From: Advenella sp. S44
GTDB taxonomy: Bacteria > Pseudomonadota > Gammaproteobacteria > Burkholderiales > Burkholderiaceae_B
Length of the DNA: 64,000 nucleotides
NCBI RefSeq assembly: GCF_002810445.1
Contig: NZ_NEXS01000010.1
Span: forward strand, 1 to 64,000
Reading direction: 5' to 3'
Shown: one piece after another, positions 26,934 to 36,264 of the stretch
Position numbering within the stretch: the first letter of the stretch is position 1
Layout: every line of letters begins with the position of its first letter
Notes under the pieces: generated by a model
Database searches by the model: none
Told to the model about the DNA's origin: nothing
The model's input: only the letters and a program-made list of their open reading frames with translations
Program-made: the position numbers and the translations under genes

Positions 26934-27107
26934 CGCAATACTCCCGGTTGTGTGATCGAATCCTTATGATAGCGTGCTGCTCGTAAAAAATTATGATAAT
27001 TTCGTGAACAAACGGTATAAACACCCATTCCATATTACTATTAGCTGACTCTTTTTAACGGCCTGCCCACGCTGCGCAATGGCCACACCTGTTTACAACT
27101 GAAATTT

Positions 27108-27761
27108 ATGGACTTTTCTTCGCTCTTTGGCTGGCTTCACGATAACCAGGCCCTGATGGCCATGCTGCATGATCACTGGAGCTGGGGTATCGTCATGGTT
27201 GCGCTCATCCTCTTTCTGGAAACCGGCCTGGTCATCATGCCGTTTCTGCCTGGCGATTCACTACTTTTTGCCGTCGGCGCCTTCATGGGCGTCAGCGGTA
27301 TCGCCCCATTCTGGTATATGGTCTTGCTCTTTTCAGCAGCCGTGCTTGGCGACTACGTCAATTACACCATCGGCCGTTCTGCCCTGGGGCAGACACTCGT
27401 TCGCAAGGGTTGGGTCAAGCAAAGCCACATCGATAAAACGCACACCTATTTCGAAAAATATGGTGGTTCCACAATTACCCTGGCCCGCTTCATTCCGATC
27501 GTACGCACCGTGGCTCCCTTTCTGGCGGGGCTGTCGGGCATGGATCGTCGCCACTTCGCATTTTATAATGTGCTGGGCGGCTTTTTGTGGATCTTCCTGC
27601 TAGTGCTGGCAGGCTACTTTCTGGGCCGCATTTCCTTTGTTCGGGAGAACCTGTCGCTGTTCACCCTTGGGATTGTAATTATCTCGGTGGTGCCCATGGC
27701 CTGGCATGTTATCAAGCTTTGGAAAGAAAGTCGTCAGCAAAAGCAGCAGCCGGACGAATAG
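27108..27761 (+). CDS. DedA-family membrane protein
   Basis: A 217-residue protein of the DedA/SNARE-associated superfamily. The signature lies in helix 2 and its loops: FLETGLVIMPFLPGDSLLF, then GDYVNYTIGR, and RFIPIVRTVAPFLAG. Family members are undecaprenyl-phosphate or lipid flippases needed for envelope homeostasis. A short G/C stem followed by a T-rich run at about 27760-27785 may terminate it. Confidence 0.93.
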   Translation: MDFSSLFGWLHDNQALMAMLHDHWSWGIVMVALILFLETGLVIMPFLPGDSLLFAVGAFMGVSGIAPFWYMVLLFSAAVLGDYVNYTIGRSALGQTLVRKGWVKQSHIDKTHTYFEKYGGSTITLARFIPIVRTVAPFLAGLSGMDRRHFAFYNVLGGFLWIFLLVLAGYFLGRISFVRENLSLFTLGIVIISVVPMAWHVIKLWKESRQQKQQPDE

Positions 27762-27887
27762 GCGCGTGGCGTCGCCTTTTCTTTTATTACATTTCGTAAT
27801 AAGATTCAAAGAAATGGTTGTTTTTCGATATCTGCAAATCCGTCTATCTTCTGGCTTTGTGCTGTAACCCTAAAACTGGAGTCTGCT

Positions 27888-28910
27888 ATGTCTGCCCTAT
27901 TGAAAGCCTCACTTGCTACCCTGGCGATTGCTACGACTGTCCCTGGTGTAGCGCATGCGGCAACACTGGATAATGTCAAACAGCGTGGTGCCGTTGTATG
28001 CGGTGCCACCACTGGCTTTGCCGGTTTTTCTGCCCCCGATGCCAAAGGCCAGTGGCAGGGACTGGATGTTGATTTGTGCAAAAGTATCGCCGCTGCTGTT
28101 TTTGGCGATGCCAACAAGTTCAAAATCGTGCCGCTCAATTCTCAGCAACGCTTTACCGCACTGCAATCGGGCGAAGTTGACGTGCTGACACGCAATACCA
28201 GTGTCACGCAACAGCGCGATACGGCGCTGGGGCTCATTTCGGCAGGGGTCAATTTCTATGATGGACAAGGCTTTCTGGTTTCCAAGCAACTGGGCGTAAA
28301 AAGCGCCAAGGAGCTCAACGGCGCGACCATTTGCCTGCAAACCGGCACTTCAAATGAAAACACACTGGCAGACTGGGCCCGTGCCAATAAGGTGGAATAC
28401 AAGCCGGTTGTCTTTGACCAATTCAACGAAGTGGTCAACGCCTTTGCCACCAACCGTTGCGACGTATTCTCTACCGACGCTTCGGGACTGGCCTCCATAC
28501 GCATATCCAAACTGTCCTCGCCGGATGATTACGAAGTGCTGCCGGAAATTATTTCCAAGGAGCCCCTGGGCCCGTTCGTTCGCCAGGGTGATGATGCCTG
28601 GCTCAATATCGTCAAGTGGGTCTTTCAGGCCACAGTCAATGCCGAGGAACTGGGCGTGACAACGGCCAATGTCGAGGAACAACTCAAAAGCGACAATCCT
28701 AATATCCAGCGCCTGCTCGGCGTCACGGCCGGGGCCGGTAAAAACCTGGGGCTGGATGAAAAGTGGGCCTATAACGTTATCAAGCAGGTCGGCAACTACG
28801 GCGAGAGTTTCGAGCGCAATGTCGGCCAGGACAGCCCATTGAAAATCAAGCGCGGCCTCAACGCCTTGTGGACGGACGGCGGCCTGCAATACGGCCTGCC
28901 GATTCGCTGA
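27888..28910 (+). CDS. Amino-acid ABC transporter substrate-binding protein (AapJ-like), orphan
   Basis: A 340-residue periplasmic protein: signal peptide 1-24 (VPGVAHA), then an SBP family 3 domain. The AapJ group is recognised by the N-terminal GAVVCGATTGFAGFSAPD, VLTRNTSVTQQRD and the C-terminal extension ending GGLQYGLPIR. It would bind polar L-amino acids. The usual aapQMP permease and ATPase genes are absent on both sides, and a strong terminator follows, so it must use a transporter encoded elsewhere or serve a sensory role. Confidence 0.93.
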   Translation: MSALLKASLATLAIATTVPGVAHAATLDNVKQRGAVVCGATTGFAGFSAPDAKGQWQGLDVDLCKSIAAAVFGDANKFKIVPLNSQQRFTALQSGEVDVLTRNTSVTQQRDTALGLISAGVNFYDGQGFLVSKQLGVKSAKELNGATICLQTGTSNENTLADWARANKVEYKPVVFDQFNEVVNAFATNRCDVFSTDASGLASIRISKLSSPDDYEVLPEIISKEPLGPFVRQGDDAWLNIVKWVFQATVNAEELGVTTANVEEQLKSDNPNIQRLLGVTAGAGKNLGLDEKWAYNVIKQVGNYGESFERNVGQDSPLKIKRGLNALWTDGGLQYGLPIR

Positions 28911-29007
28911 CCGCACAAAGGGTCATTGCCCCTCGGTTCAGCTCAAAGCGGTCGCAGCCGATAAGCTGCCCGCAAACCCGGTGAACGGGAAAAATGAAGT
29001 ATCTGAC

Positions 29008-29043
29008 GCCTGGGCCCGGTATTGCACCGGGCCCAGGCTTTTT
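29008..29043 (+). terminator. Strong Rho-independent terminator
   Basis: A perfect 13-bp GC-rich stem (GCCTGGGCCCGGT / ACCGGGCCCAGGC) with a 5-base loop is followed by five T. It lies about 100 bases after the aapJ-like gene and separates it from the iron-uptake operon. Confidence 0.92.
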
Positions 29044-29148
29044 GCACATCGGCGTCTGACCGCTGTGTCCGGGCCTTGCCGTTTTATCTGTCGATACCGA
29101 TATCACGGCGATCGCATCCAAATCAGCAAAACACCCGACCAGATATTG

Positions 29149-29173
29149 CGAATCATTTACAATAATCATTCTG
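29149..29173 (+). promoter_or_regulatory. Candidate Fur box upstream of the siderophore operon
   Basis: The AT-rich sequence GAATCATTTACAATAATCAT lies 20 to 45 bases before the ATPase start and resembles overlapping Fur hexamers (consensus built from GATAAT repeats). The operon behind it is an iron-siderophore importer, which fits Fur repression. Confidence 0.6.
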
Positions 29174-29194
29174 TTTTATTCTTCCGGATACGCG

Positions 29195-29962
29195 ATGATC
29201 CAGATTGAAAACGCCGGTTTTCAAACGTCAACGAAAACCCTTCTGCATCCGCTCACAACCCAGTTCGAGCGGGGCAAGTTCTACGGACTGATCGGCCACA
29301 ATGGTTCGGGCAAGTCTACCTTGCTCAAGTTGCTGGCACGCGAATATATTCCGTCACAAGGTTCCATTTTGCTGGACAAGACGCGCATTGATTCGCTGTC
29401 CAATCGCCAGTACGCTCGCAAACTGGCCTATCTGCCACAATATACGCCGGTTATTCCCGATATGAGCGCCCGCGAGCTGGTCGAACTGGGTCGCTACTCC
29501 TGGAACAGTGTCTGGCGCAACACAAATCCGGAAAACGAATCTGCAATCCAGCGAGCCATTGCGCTGACTGACACCGAAGCATTCATGCCTTCACTACTGG
29601 ACTCACTGTCGGGTGGAGAGCGCCAGCGCGTGTGGATTGCCATGCTGCTTGCCCAGAACACGCCCTATATTCTGCTGGATGAGCCGCTGGCCGCACTCGA
29701 TCTTAAACACCAGCTTGAAGTCATGCAATTGCTGCACCAATTGGCAAGTCAGGAAAACCAATGCGTGATTGCCGTCATACACGACATCAATCTGGCTACA
29801 CGCTATTGCGACCAGTTGCTGGCCTTGCGTCACGGCAGGCTGATCTATGCCGAACCGCCTTCTGCCCTGCTGGACCAGCAAAAGCTCAGACATATCTACG
29901 ATGTGGACTTGCAACTGATAGGGCACCCTGTCCATGCAGGCGTACAACTGGCGTTCAATTGA
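29195..29962 (+). CDS. Iron-siderophore ABC transporter ATP-binding protein (FhuC/FepC type)
   Basis: A 255-residue ATPase with Walker A GHNGSGKS (34-41), signature LSGGERQR (138-145), Walker B YILLDE (158-163) and the H-loop in VIHDINLATRYC. The helical-domain segment QYTPVIPDMSARELVELGRY is typical of siderophore (FecCD-type) importers. It is the first gene of a three-gene operon with the binding protein and a double permease. A ferric-ion box precedes it. Confidence 0.95.
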   Translation: MIQIENAGFQTSTKTLLHPLTTQFERGKFYGLIGHNGSGKSTLLKLLAREYIPSQGSILLDKTRIDSLSNRQYARKLAYLPQYTPVIPDMSARELVELGRYSWNSVWRNTNPENESAIQRAIALTDTEAFMPSLLDSLSGGERQRVWIAMLLAQNTPYILLDEPLAALDLKHQLEVMQLLHQLASQENQCVIAVIHDINLATRYCDQLLALRHGRLIYAEPPSALLDQQKLRHIYDVDLQLIGHPVHAGVQLAFN

Positions 29963-29969
29963 GTCTGCC

Positions 29970-30995
29970 ATGACAATGACTTTAATGATCGGCCGCTGCG
30001 CGCTCGCCGGCGCCTGCCTGCTGGCAACCGGGGCAATGGCTGGTTCTGCCTCCATTGCAAGGGAGTCTTCCGCCGCGTCTGCCACCGTTGCGGCAACGTC
30101 TGTCCCCGCAACGCCGAAGCCGCCCACCCGAAAAGATCTCACAAAAGTCGCTCCCGAACGGATTGCCGTACTGGACTGGACGATTGCTGAGACCATGGCT
30201 GCCATGGGAATTTTCCCCGCCGCGATCGCCGAAAAAAACAGTTACGAGGTCTGGAGCCGCTCACCGGCCATGCCTGCTGCCACGCTGGATCTGGGAATGC
30301 GGGCACAACCCAATCCTGACCGGATGATCCGTCTGGCGCCCGACCTGATTCTGGCCTCACAAGACTATGCCTTTGTCAAAGGCATGCTTGAGCGCATCGG
30401 CCCTACGACGCTGCTAGACGTGTACACACCGGGCCAGGATATCTATCAAAACCTGAGCGAACTGGCCACGCGCATCGGGCAGATCACAGGCTACCCGGAT
30501 AAGGCCGCCAAGTATATTGCCCAGATAGACAGCAATCTTGATACGCTGAACCGCCAGCTTGTGCAGCATCGCGGCCAGCCGGTAGCGGTCATACAGTTCA
30601 TTGATGCACGCAACGTTCGTGTGTATGGCAAGCCGAGCATCTTTTCTACTGCATTGGAAAAAATCGGCATCAATAATGCATGGAAGGCCGCGGTTAATCA
30701 ATGGGGATTTCAAAGTGCCGACCTGACGCATCTGGCCACATTGCCCCAGGACACGACGATCTTTATCATCGAGCCCTACCCTGCCGATCTGCCCAAAAAG
30801 CTCCAAGAAAATGTGCTCTGGCAGGCGCTGCCTGCCGTGCGCAAGAACCGCATTGTTCTTGTCAAACCCACCTGGACACTCGGCGGCCTAAGTACGGTAT
30901 TGCGATTTGCGCACGCGGTGCGCGATGCCCTGCTCGCACAAGATAGCCCGGCCCACGCCCAAGCCGCCTTCCGTTTTCCAGAATATAACAAATGA
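29970..30995 (+). CDS. Iron-siderophore ABC transporter substrate-binding protein (FhuD type)
   Basis: About 341 residues from the ATG at 29970, seven bases after the ATPase stop. It has a signal peptide (about 1-25), then a linker rich in Ala, Pro and Thr, then the TroA-like two-lobed domain (about 55-340: RIAVLDWTIAETMAAMGIFP, LAPDLILASQDYA). The residue pattern fits hydroxamate-type siderophore binding proteins. Its stop overlaps the permease start (ATGA). Confidence 0.92.
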   Translation: MTMTLMIGRCALAGACLLATGAMAGSASIARESSAASATVAATSVPATPKPPTRKDLTKVAPERIAVLDWTIAETMAAMGIFPAAIAEKNSYEVWSRSPAMPAATLDLGMRAQPNPDRMIRLAPDLILASQDYAFVKGMLERIGPTTLLDVYTPGQDIYQNLSELATRIGQITGYPDKAAKYIAQIDSNLDTLNRQLVQHRGQPVAVIQFIDARNVRVYGKPSIFSTALEKIGINNAWKAAVNQWGFQSADLTHLATLPQDTTIFIIEPYPADLPKKLQENVLWQALPAVRKNRIVLVKPTWTLGGLSTVLRFAHAVRDALLAQDSPAHAQAAFRFPEYNK

Positions 30996-32965
30996 AATAC
31001 CTTCGTTCAGCCAAAGCATTTGCACTTATCGCCTGCGTTATCGCCCTGGCGCTGGCAACAGCTGTCATCCTGCTTGCTGCGACCGGCGACAGTTCGAGCC
31101 CGAATGCATACATGCAACAACTGGTGTTCTGGCACGGTACGCTGCCCAGAATTGCCATGGCGCTGCTTTGCGGCATCTGCCTGGGCCTGGCCGGCTTCAT
31201 CCTGCAGCATGTGACGCAAAACACCCTGGCCGCTCCCGATACGCTGGCTATCAGTAGCGGCGCCCAGTTTGCGCTGCTGCTGGGCATGATGTATTTCCCG
31301 CAGGCGCAATTGTTCGACTCGACACTGCTGGCTATGGCCGGCAGCATAGCCAGCAGCCTGATTATCGTGCTCTTCATCCGGCGGGCTGGAAGCGCGGGCA
31401 ATACACTAATTCTGATCGGGCTGATGCTCACGCTATTGCTCACCACGCTGAGCAATATGTATCTCATCCTCAATCCTGACCGACTCTACGGGCTCATCAT
31501 ATGGGGAGCCGGATCGCTGAGTCAGGACTCCTGGTGGCCTGCATTGCGCACCGGTTGGCAAACCCTGCTGTGCCTGCCGCTGTCATGGTTTCTATTGCCA
31601 TCGCTGCGGGCTTTTTCACTGCAGGGCACATTTGCCAAAAGCGTTGGCGTCAATGTCCGCCTGGTGCGTGTGGCAGGCTTTATCCTGGTCTCGTTTCTGA
31701 TTGCAATTGTGGTCAGTAGCGTCGGCGTTATCGCGTTCGTCGGCCTGGCGGCTCCCGTTATTGCGCGTTCCCTGGGCGTGACGGACATACGAAAGCAATG
31801 GGGCTATGCGATGTTATTTGGCGCCTCGCTGCTATCCATTACTGATTCAACCTTGCAACTGGTGTCATATGCCTGGCCCAACAGCATCATGACAGGCACC
31901 GTCGCGGCGCTGCTTGGCGTGCCGGTGCTGTTATTCCTGCTTATGAAACAACGCAGTCACACGCGCCAGGAAGTCGCACCGCTGCATGGGGGTGAGCGCG
32001 CGCCCACCCCGGTGCTCAGAAAACGTTTGCTGCTGCTGATGACGGTGGCTATCGCCTGCTTCTTTCTGTTGCCCCATATCACCCACGACGTCGCGGGCAA
32101 CTGGGCCTGGGTCGCCGATACTGAACCGACCATCTCGCAGTTCACAGCAAGCCGCAAGCAAACCGCAATACTGTTTGGCATTGCCATTGCCTGCGCCGGC
32201 ACACTGATCCAGAACATGACCAACAACAGCATGGCGTCCCCGGAGTTTCTGGGGGTCACCTCCGGCACAGGACTGGGCCTGATCGGGCTCATGATGCTGG
32301 TGCCTGCACCCTCGCCCCTGCTATATCTTGTCTGCGGCATTGTCGGCGCGTTTGTCAGCCTGCTTTTTGTCATGCTCATCAACGCGCGCAGTCAGTTTCA
32401 GCCCGAAAAAATTCTGCTTACCGGCATGGCTTTGACGCAATTATTCAGCTCCCTGCTTACACTGACGCTGGCCAGCGGCATGCAACAGGTCCAGCAACTG
32501 CTGGTATGGATTTCCGGCGACACCTATATGAGCTTGCTGCAAAATGACCTGCCCATTCGTTATGGCATTGGAGCGCTGCTGATCCTGCTGGCCTGCATGA
32601 CCTGGCGACCGCTGAATCTGCTGCGGCTGGGCGACCCCATTGCCCGCGCCGCCGGCCAGCGCCCCATGCTCACGCGCACACTGCTGTTTTTGCTAATCGC
32701 GGCGCTGACAACACTGGCCTCCATTACGGTGGGGCCCACCAGCTTTGTCGGTTTGATCGCACCGCACCTGGCGCGCACCATGGGCTTTCACGGTTTGCGC
32801 ACGCAAATGCTGGCCTCATCGGTGATCGCAATCATTATTATGCTGTGTGCCGATCTGCTGGGCAGACATATCATGTTCCCGTATGAGATCCCCACAGGCC
32901 TCATTGCCGCCTTTATCGGCTCCGTGTATTTTCTTTGGCAGTTTACGCGCAGACAGAAGGTGTAA
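30992..32965 (+). CDS. Iron-siderophore ABC transporter fused permease (FhuB type)
   Basis: A 657-residue protein formed of two homologous FecCD permease halves (about 1-325 and 335-657), as in E. coli FhuB. Each half has the conserved export-coupling loop region with glycine-rich GLIAPHLAR/GLAAPVIAR before a membrane helix. The matching motifs TLAISSGAQFALLLGM and EFLGVTSGTGLGLIG confirm the duplication. With the ATPase and binding protein it completes an inner-membrane importer. No TonB-dependent receptor gene is adjacent. Confidence 0.95.
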   Translation: MKYLRSAKAFALIACVIALALATAVILLAATGDSSSPNAYMQQLVFWHGTLPRIAMALLCGICLGLAGFILQHVTQNTLAAPDTLAISSGAQFALLLGMMYFPQAQLFDSTLLAMAGSIASSLIIVLFIRRAGSAGNTLILIGLMLTLLLTTLSNMYLILNPDRLYGLIIWGAGSLSQDSWWPALRTGWQTLLCLPLSWFLLPSLRAFSLQGTFAKSVGVNVRLVRVAGFILVSFLIAIVVSSVGVIAFVGLAAPVIARSLGVTDIRKQWGYAMLFGASLLSITDSTLQLVSYAWPNSIMTGTVAALLGVPVLLFLLMKQRSHTRQEVAPLHGGERAPTPVLRKRLLLLMTVAIACFFLLPHITHDVAGNWAWVADTEPTISQFTASRKQTAILFGIAIACAGTLIQNMTNNSMASPEFLGVTSGTGLGLIGLMMLVPAPSPLLYLVCGIVGAFVSLLFVMLINARSQFQPEKILLTGMALTQLFSSLLTLTLASGMQQVQQLLVWISGDTYMSLLQNDLPIRYGIGALLILLACMTWRPLNLLRLGDPIARAAGQRPMLTRTLLFLLIAALTTLASITVGPTSFVGLIAPHLARTMGFHGLRTQMLASSVIAIIIMLCADLLGRHIMFPYEIPTGLIAAFIGSVYFLWQFTRRQKV

Positions 32966-32985
32966 TTCCGGTATCATTGCGTTCC

Positions 32986-34833
32986 ATGAACACGCTGCCT
33001 GCTTTTGTACTATTTGATGATGCCGTCGCCCGACAGGCGACGCTGCTGGAAGGCTTCGTACGCACGGACGCGGTCATGCCCGCGCAACTGGCCGATCTGG
33101 ACTCATTGCTCAAACGCGGCTGGGACCAGCAATGGCATCCGGCCATTTTCCTGCCCTATGAATTTGGCAGCAGCCACGCAGGCGCGTCCGACTCGGGTGC
33201 CGAGCCGATGCGGATCCACTGGTTTTCCCAGGCCACCACATTGGCCGACGGGCAAATCGATCACAGGATCGGGCAGCAGGCGAACAGCCATGATCCGCAA
33301 CAGCAGCCTGCCGGACTATGCAATCTGCAATTGCGTCCGGAGTTTGACCGTTATCAGGAGCGGTTCAACCAATTGCGTGAGGCGATTGCGCGCGGCGACT
33401 TCTATCAAATCAATTACACAGCGCGACAGTGCTTCGAGACTTATGGCTCTCCCATCGCGCTGTATCGCGAATTACGCGCAAAACAGCCCGTGCCCTATGG
33501 GGTGCTCGCCTGGTTGCCGCATCAGCCTGATTCTGCCTGGACACTATGCCTGTCCCCTGAACTGTTCTTGCGCATTGACCACGCCGGCGTGATTCATGCA
33601 GAACCTATGAAGGGGACTTTACCGTATCAGGAAGGCGATGATGCGAACAGGCTTGCCGAGCAATTACGCAACGACAGCAAGAACCGCGCAGAAAACCTGA
33701 TGATCGTCGATCTGCTGCGCAATGATCTATCGATTCTGGCGCAACCGAAAGGGATAAGAGTACCGGAACTGTTCAAGGTGACCCGCTTTGGCCAGGTGCT
33801 GCAGATGACCACCCCCATTGAATGCCATACAAGGCCACAAACCACGATCGCCGATGTAATTGCGGCGCTGTTTCCCTGCGGCTCGATTACCGGAGCCCCC
33901 AAAAAAATGAGCATGCAATTTATCGCAAAAAGTGAAATTGCACCGCGTCATCTTTACACCGGCAGCATCGGTTATCTGCGGCCTGGCGATAATGCCATGG
34001 GCGCCCAGGGCTGTTTCAACGTCGCGATCCGCACATTAAGCCTGCAGCCGGTAGGCAGTCAATCCCTGGCATGCACAGGTGTCATGGGCGTGGGCAGTGG
34101 CATCGTCTACGACAGTACGGCGCAATCGGAGTACGAGGAAATCCATTGGAAATCACGCTTTCTGCATGGCATTGCTGCCGGCTTCGCGCTGTTTGAAACC
34201 ATGTTGCTCGAACATGGCCGGTGTTCATTGCTGGCACGTCACATTGAACGATTGCAGACTTCTGCCCTTGCGCTTAACTTTACCCTTGATTCTGATGCAT
34301 TGAAGCAGCAACTACAGCAATTTATGAATGGCCAGGCGTCACACACCCGCCTGCGCATGCGAGCGGTATTGGCCCAGGATGGCACTTGTGATTGCCAGGC
34401 TTTCCCGCTGGATGATCCGACCGCTTGCCCCGACCAAAACCTGCCGGTGGTGAACATTGCGCAACGCCGGTTACCGGTAAGCGATCCGCTGCGTCGTTTC
34501 AAAACGACCTGGCGCGCTCATTATGACGAGGAGCTGAAACAGGCTATACAATCAGGATATTTCGACGTTTTATACTTCAATCATGATGGCCATCTGCTTG
34601 AAGGCGCACGCACCTCGGTATTTGTGCACTACCGTGGGCAGTGGCTGACACCAAAACTGACGCTGGATATTTTGCCTGGCGTGATGCGCGCGCAGGTGTT
34701 GTCCAGCCCGGAGCGCTACCTGCATGCCAGCCATGTCGCCGTAGCGCATATCACCCAGGTCATGCTCGAAAACGCAGATGCGATCGTCCTGACCAATGCC
34801 CTGCGCGGATGTGTCCCTGTTCGGCTCAAATAA
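32986..34833 (+). CDS. Aminodeoxychorismate synthase component I fused to 4-amino-4-deoxychorismate lyase
   Basis: A 615-residue fusion. Residues 1-390 are PabB (chorismate-binding domain: EPMKGTLPYQ with the catalytic Lys, GSITGAPKKM, YTGSIGYLRPG). Residues 400-610 are a class IV PLP aminotransferase fold typical of PabC, including FALFETMLLEHGR and EGARTSVFVH. Together they turn chorismate plus ammonia into p-aminobenzoate for folate. The ATG at 32986 is chosen because the upstream frame overlaps the permease. It sits 20 bp after the permease and could be cotranscribed, a curious link to iron control. Confidence 0.92.
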   Translation: MNTLPAFVLFDDAVARQATLLEGFVRTDAVMPAQLADLDSLLKRGWDQQWHPAIFLPYEFGSSHAGASDSGAEPMRIHWFSQATTLADGQIDHRIGQQANSHDPQQQPAGLCNLQLRPEFDRYQERFNQLREAIARGDFYQINYTARQCFETYGSPIALYRELRAKQPVPYGVLAWLPHQPDSAWTLCLSPELFLRIDHAGVIHAEPMKGTLPYQEGDDANRLAEQLRNDSKNRAENLMIVDLLRNDLSILAQPKGIRVPELFKVTRFGQVLQMTTPIECHTRPQTTIADVIAALFPCGSITGAPKKMSMQFIAKSEIAPRHLYTGSIGYLRPGDNAMGAQGCFNVAIRTLSLQPVGSQSLACTGVMGVGSGIVYDSTAQSEYEEIHWKSRFLHGIAAGFALFETMLLEHGRCSLLARHIERLQTSALALNFTLDSDALKQQLQQFMNGQASHTRLRMRAVLAQDGTCDCQAFPLDDPTACPDQNLPVVNIAQRRLPVSDPLRRFKTTWRAHYDEELKQAIQSGYFDVLYFNHDGHLLEGARTSVFVHYRGQWLTPKLTLDILPGVMRAQVLSSPERYLHASHVAVAHITQVMLENADAIVLTNALRGCVPVRLK

Positions 34834-35074
34834 ATCTCAAGTGCCAAAGCCGCGCTGGTGTATGCTTACTTGCCCTGGTTTGGAAACTCATGCTGCTACA
34901 TTCCAATCCCATGGGATACGTGAAGCAGGAAAATACAAAAACACCCATTTACGTGATATCTTCACATAGATGTCTTAGTATGTCATACAAGAATGCCGTC
35001 GTTGACAGCCATTGCAAAATGAATGCCGGCTTTCACCGCGTGCTTTTGCTTCTTTACCGCAGGGATACCAAACT

Positions 35075-36190
35075 ATGGCTCGCAGCATGGGTTCCATCTT
35101 TCTGAAAGCCGCCCGCAAGATTGCGCGACAGCAGCGCAACGCGCTGATCAAGGCTACGCAGTCCAATATGAAGCTAGCCGCATCGGCCTTCGACCACAAC
35201 ACGCTGTTCCCGCCCCCGCCGGCCGCCTTGCGACGAGCTGTAAAAAAAGCCGTCCCGCCCCCGTTTCGGCATGGTTCATGGACCGAAAAACAATTCAAGG
35301 TACCCACAGCGGCGTCCTTATTCCTTCGTCGACTGAGCTATTTCCTGTATGCGCCGCCAGTGCCGCCATCACAGGAAATAAATGGCAGCGCCATGCTGGT
35401 CATGCTCCATGGCTGCAAACAGACTGCCACGGAATTTGCACAGGGAACCCGGATGAACCTGCATGCCGCAAAGTCAGGCATGGTCGTCGTATATCCCCAG
35501 CAATCGCGGCAGCTGCAGACCCTGCGCTGCTGGCGCTGGTATCAGCCCGATGATCAGCATGGTTCCGCAGAAGCCGATGCGATTGCCGCGCTTGTGCGCA
35601 ATCTGATAAAACGGCACAACGTGGACCCAACAAGAATTTACCTGGCCGGAATGTCTGCCGGCGCCGGCATGAGCGGCCTTCTGGCCCTGCGTCATCCGGC
35701 ACTTTTTGCGGCGATCGCGCTGCACTCTGGCCCAGTCATGGGCAACGCAAGCAATCTGACTAGCGGCTTGCAAACCATGCGCCGCGGCACCCTGAATGAT
35801 CCACTAAACGTCCTGAAGGATGCTGATGAGCCCTTGGACGCTCGCCAGGACTACCTGCCGGCCCTGATCCTGCAGGGCCAGCAGGACAGAGTCGTTGCCG
35901 CCAACAACGGCGAGCAGCTGGCACGTCAGTTTGCCTGGCTCAACGGCTTTGAAGACAATGCCCTGCCCGAAGAAAAAAAAGTGGCTGAGCATAGCCGGCG
36001 CGAGTACACCCAGCTCGATTTCAGGCGCGCCCGCAAGAGCATTGTTCGCCTGTGCCAGATCAGAAACGTAGGTCATGCCTGGAGCGGCGGCGACAGCCGT
36101 CTGGATTTCAACTCGACCGACGGACCCAATGCATCGAGCCTGATCATGCAGTTTTTCCGTATGCACCGGCGCGGCAACAACGAATCGTAG
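35075..36190 (+). CDS. PHB-depolymerase-family esterase (LpqC-like)
   Basis: About 371 residues from the ATG at 35075, with AGGGAT upstream. The alpha/beta-hydrolase motifs are the oxyanion LHGC (111-114), the nucleophile elbow AGMSAGAG (Ser194) and the catalytic His in NVGHAWSGGD. It belongs to the esterase PHB family, whose members act on short-chain polyesters, feruloyl or acetyl esters. The N-terminal 80 residues are basic and lack a clear signal peptide, suggesting a cytosolic or unusual location. Substrate unresolved. Confidence 0.88.
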   Translation: MARSMGSIFLKAARKIARQQRNALIKATQSNMKLAASAFDHNTLFPPPPAALRRAVKKAVPPPFRHGSWTEKQFKVPTAASLFLRRLSYFLYAPPVPPSQEINGSAMLVMLHGCKQTATEFAQGTRMNLHAAKSGMVVVYPQQSRQLQTLRCWRWYQPDDQHGSAEADAIAALVRNLIKRHNVDPTRIYLAGMSAGAGMSGLLALRHPALFAAIALHSGPVMGNASNLTSGLQTMRRGTLNDPLNVLKDADEPLDARQDYLPALILQGQQDRVVAANNGEQLARQFAWLNGFEDNALPEEKKVAEHSRREYTQLDFRRARKSIVRLCQIRNVGHAWSGGDSRLDFNSTDGPNASSLIMQFFRMHRRGNNES

Positions 36191-36264
36191 GGCAGGGATT
36201 TTTCGACGCAGACAATTTGCTGGCGACCAGCAAACCGCAAGGATCGCCATCGCTCAGAATACGG

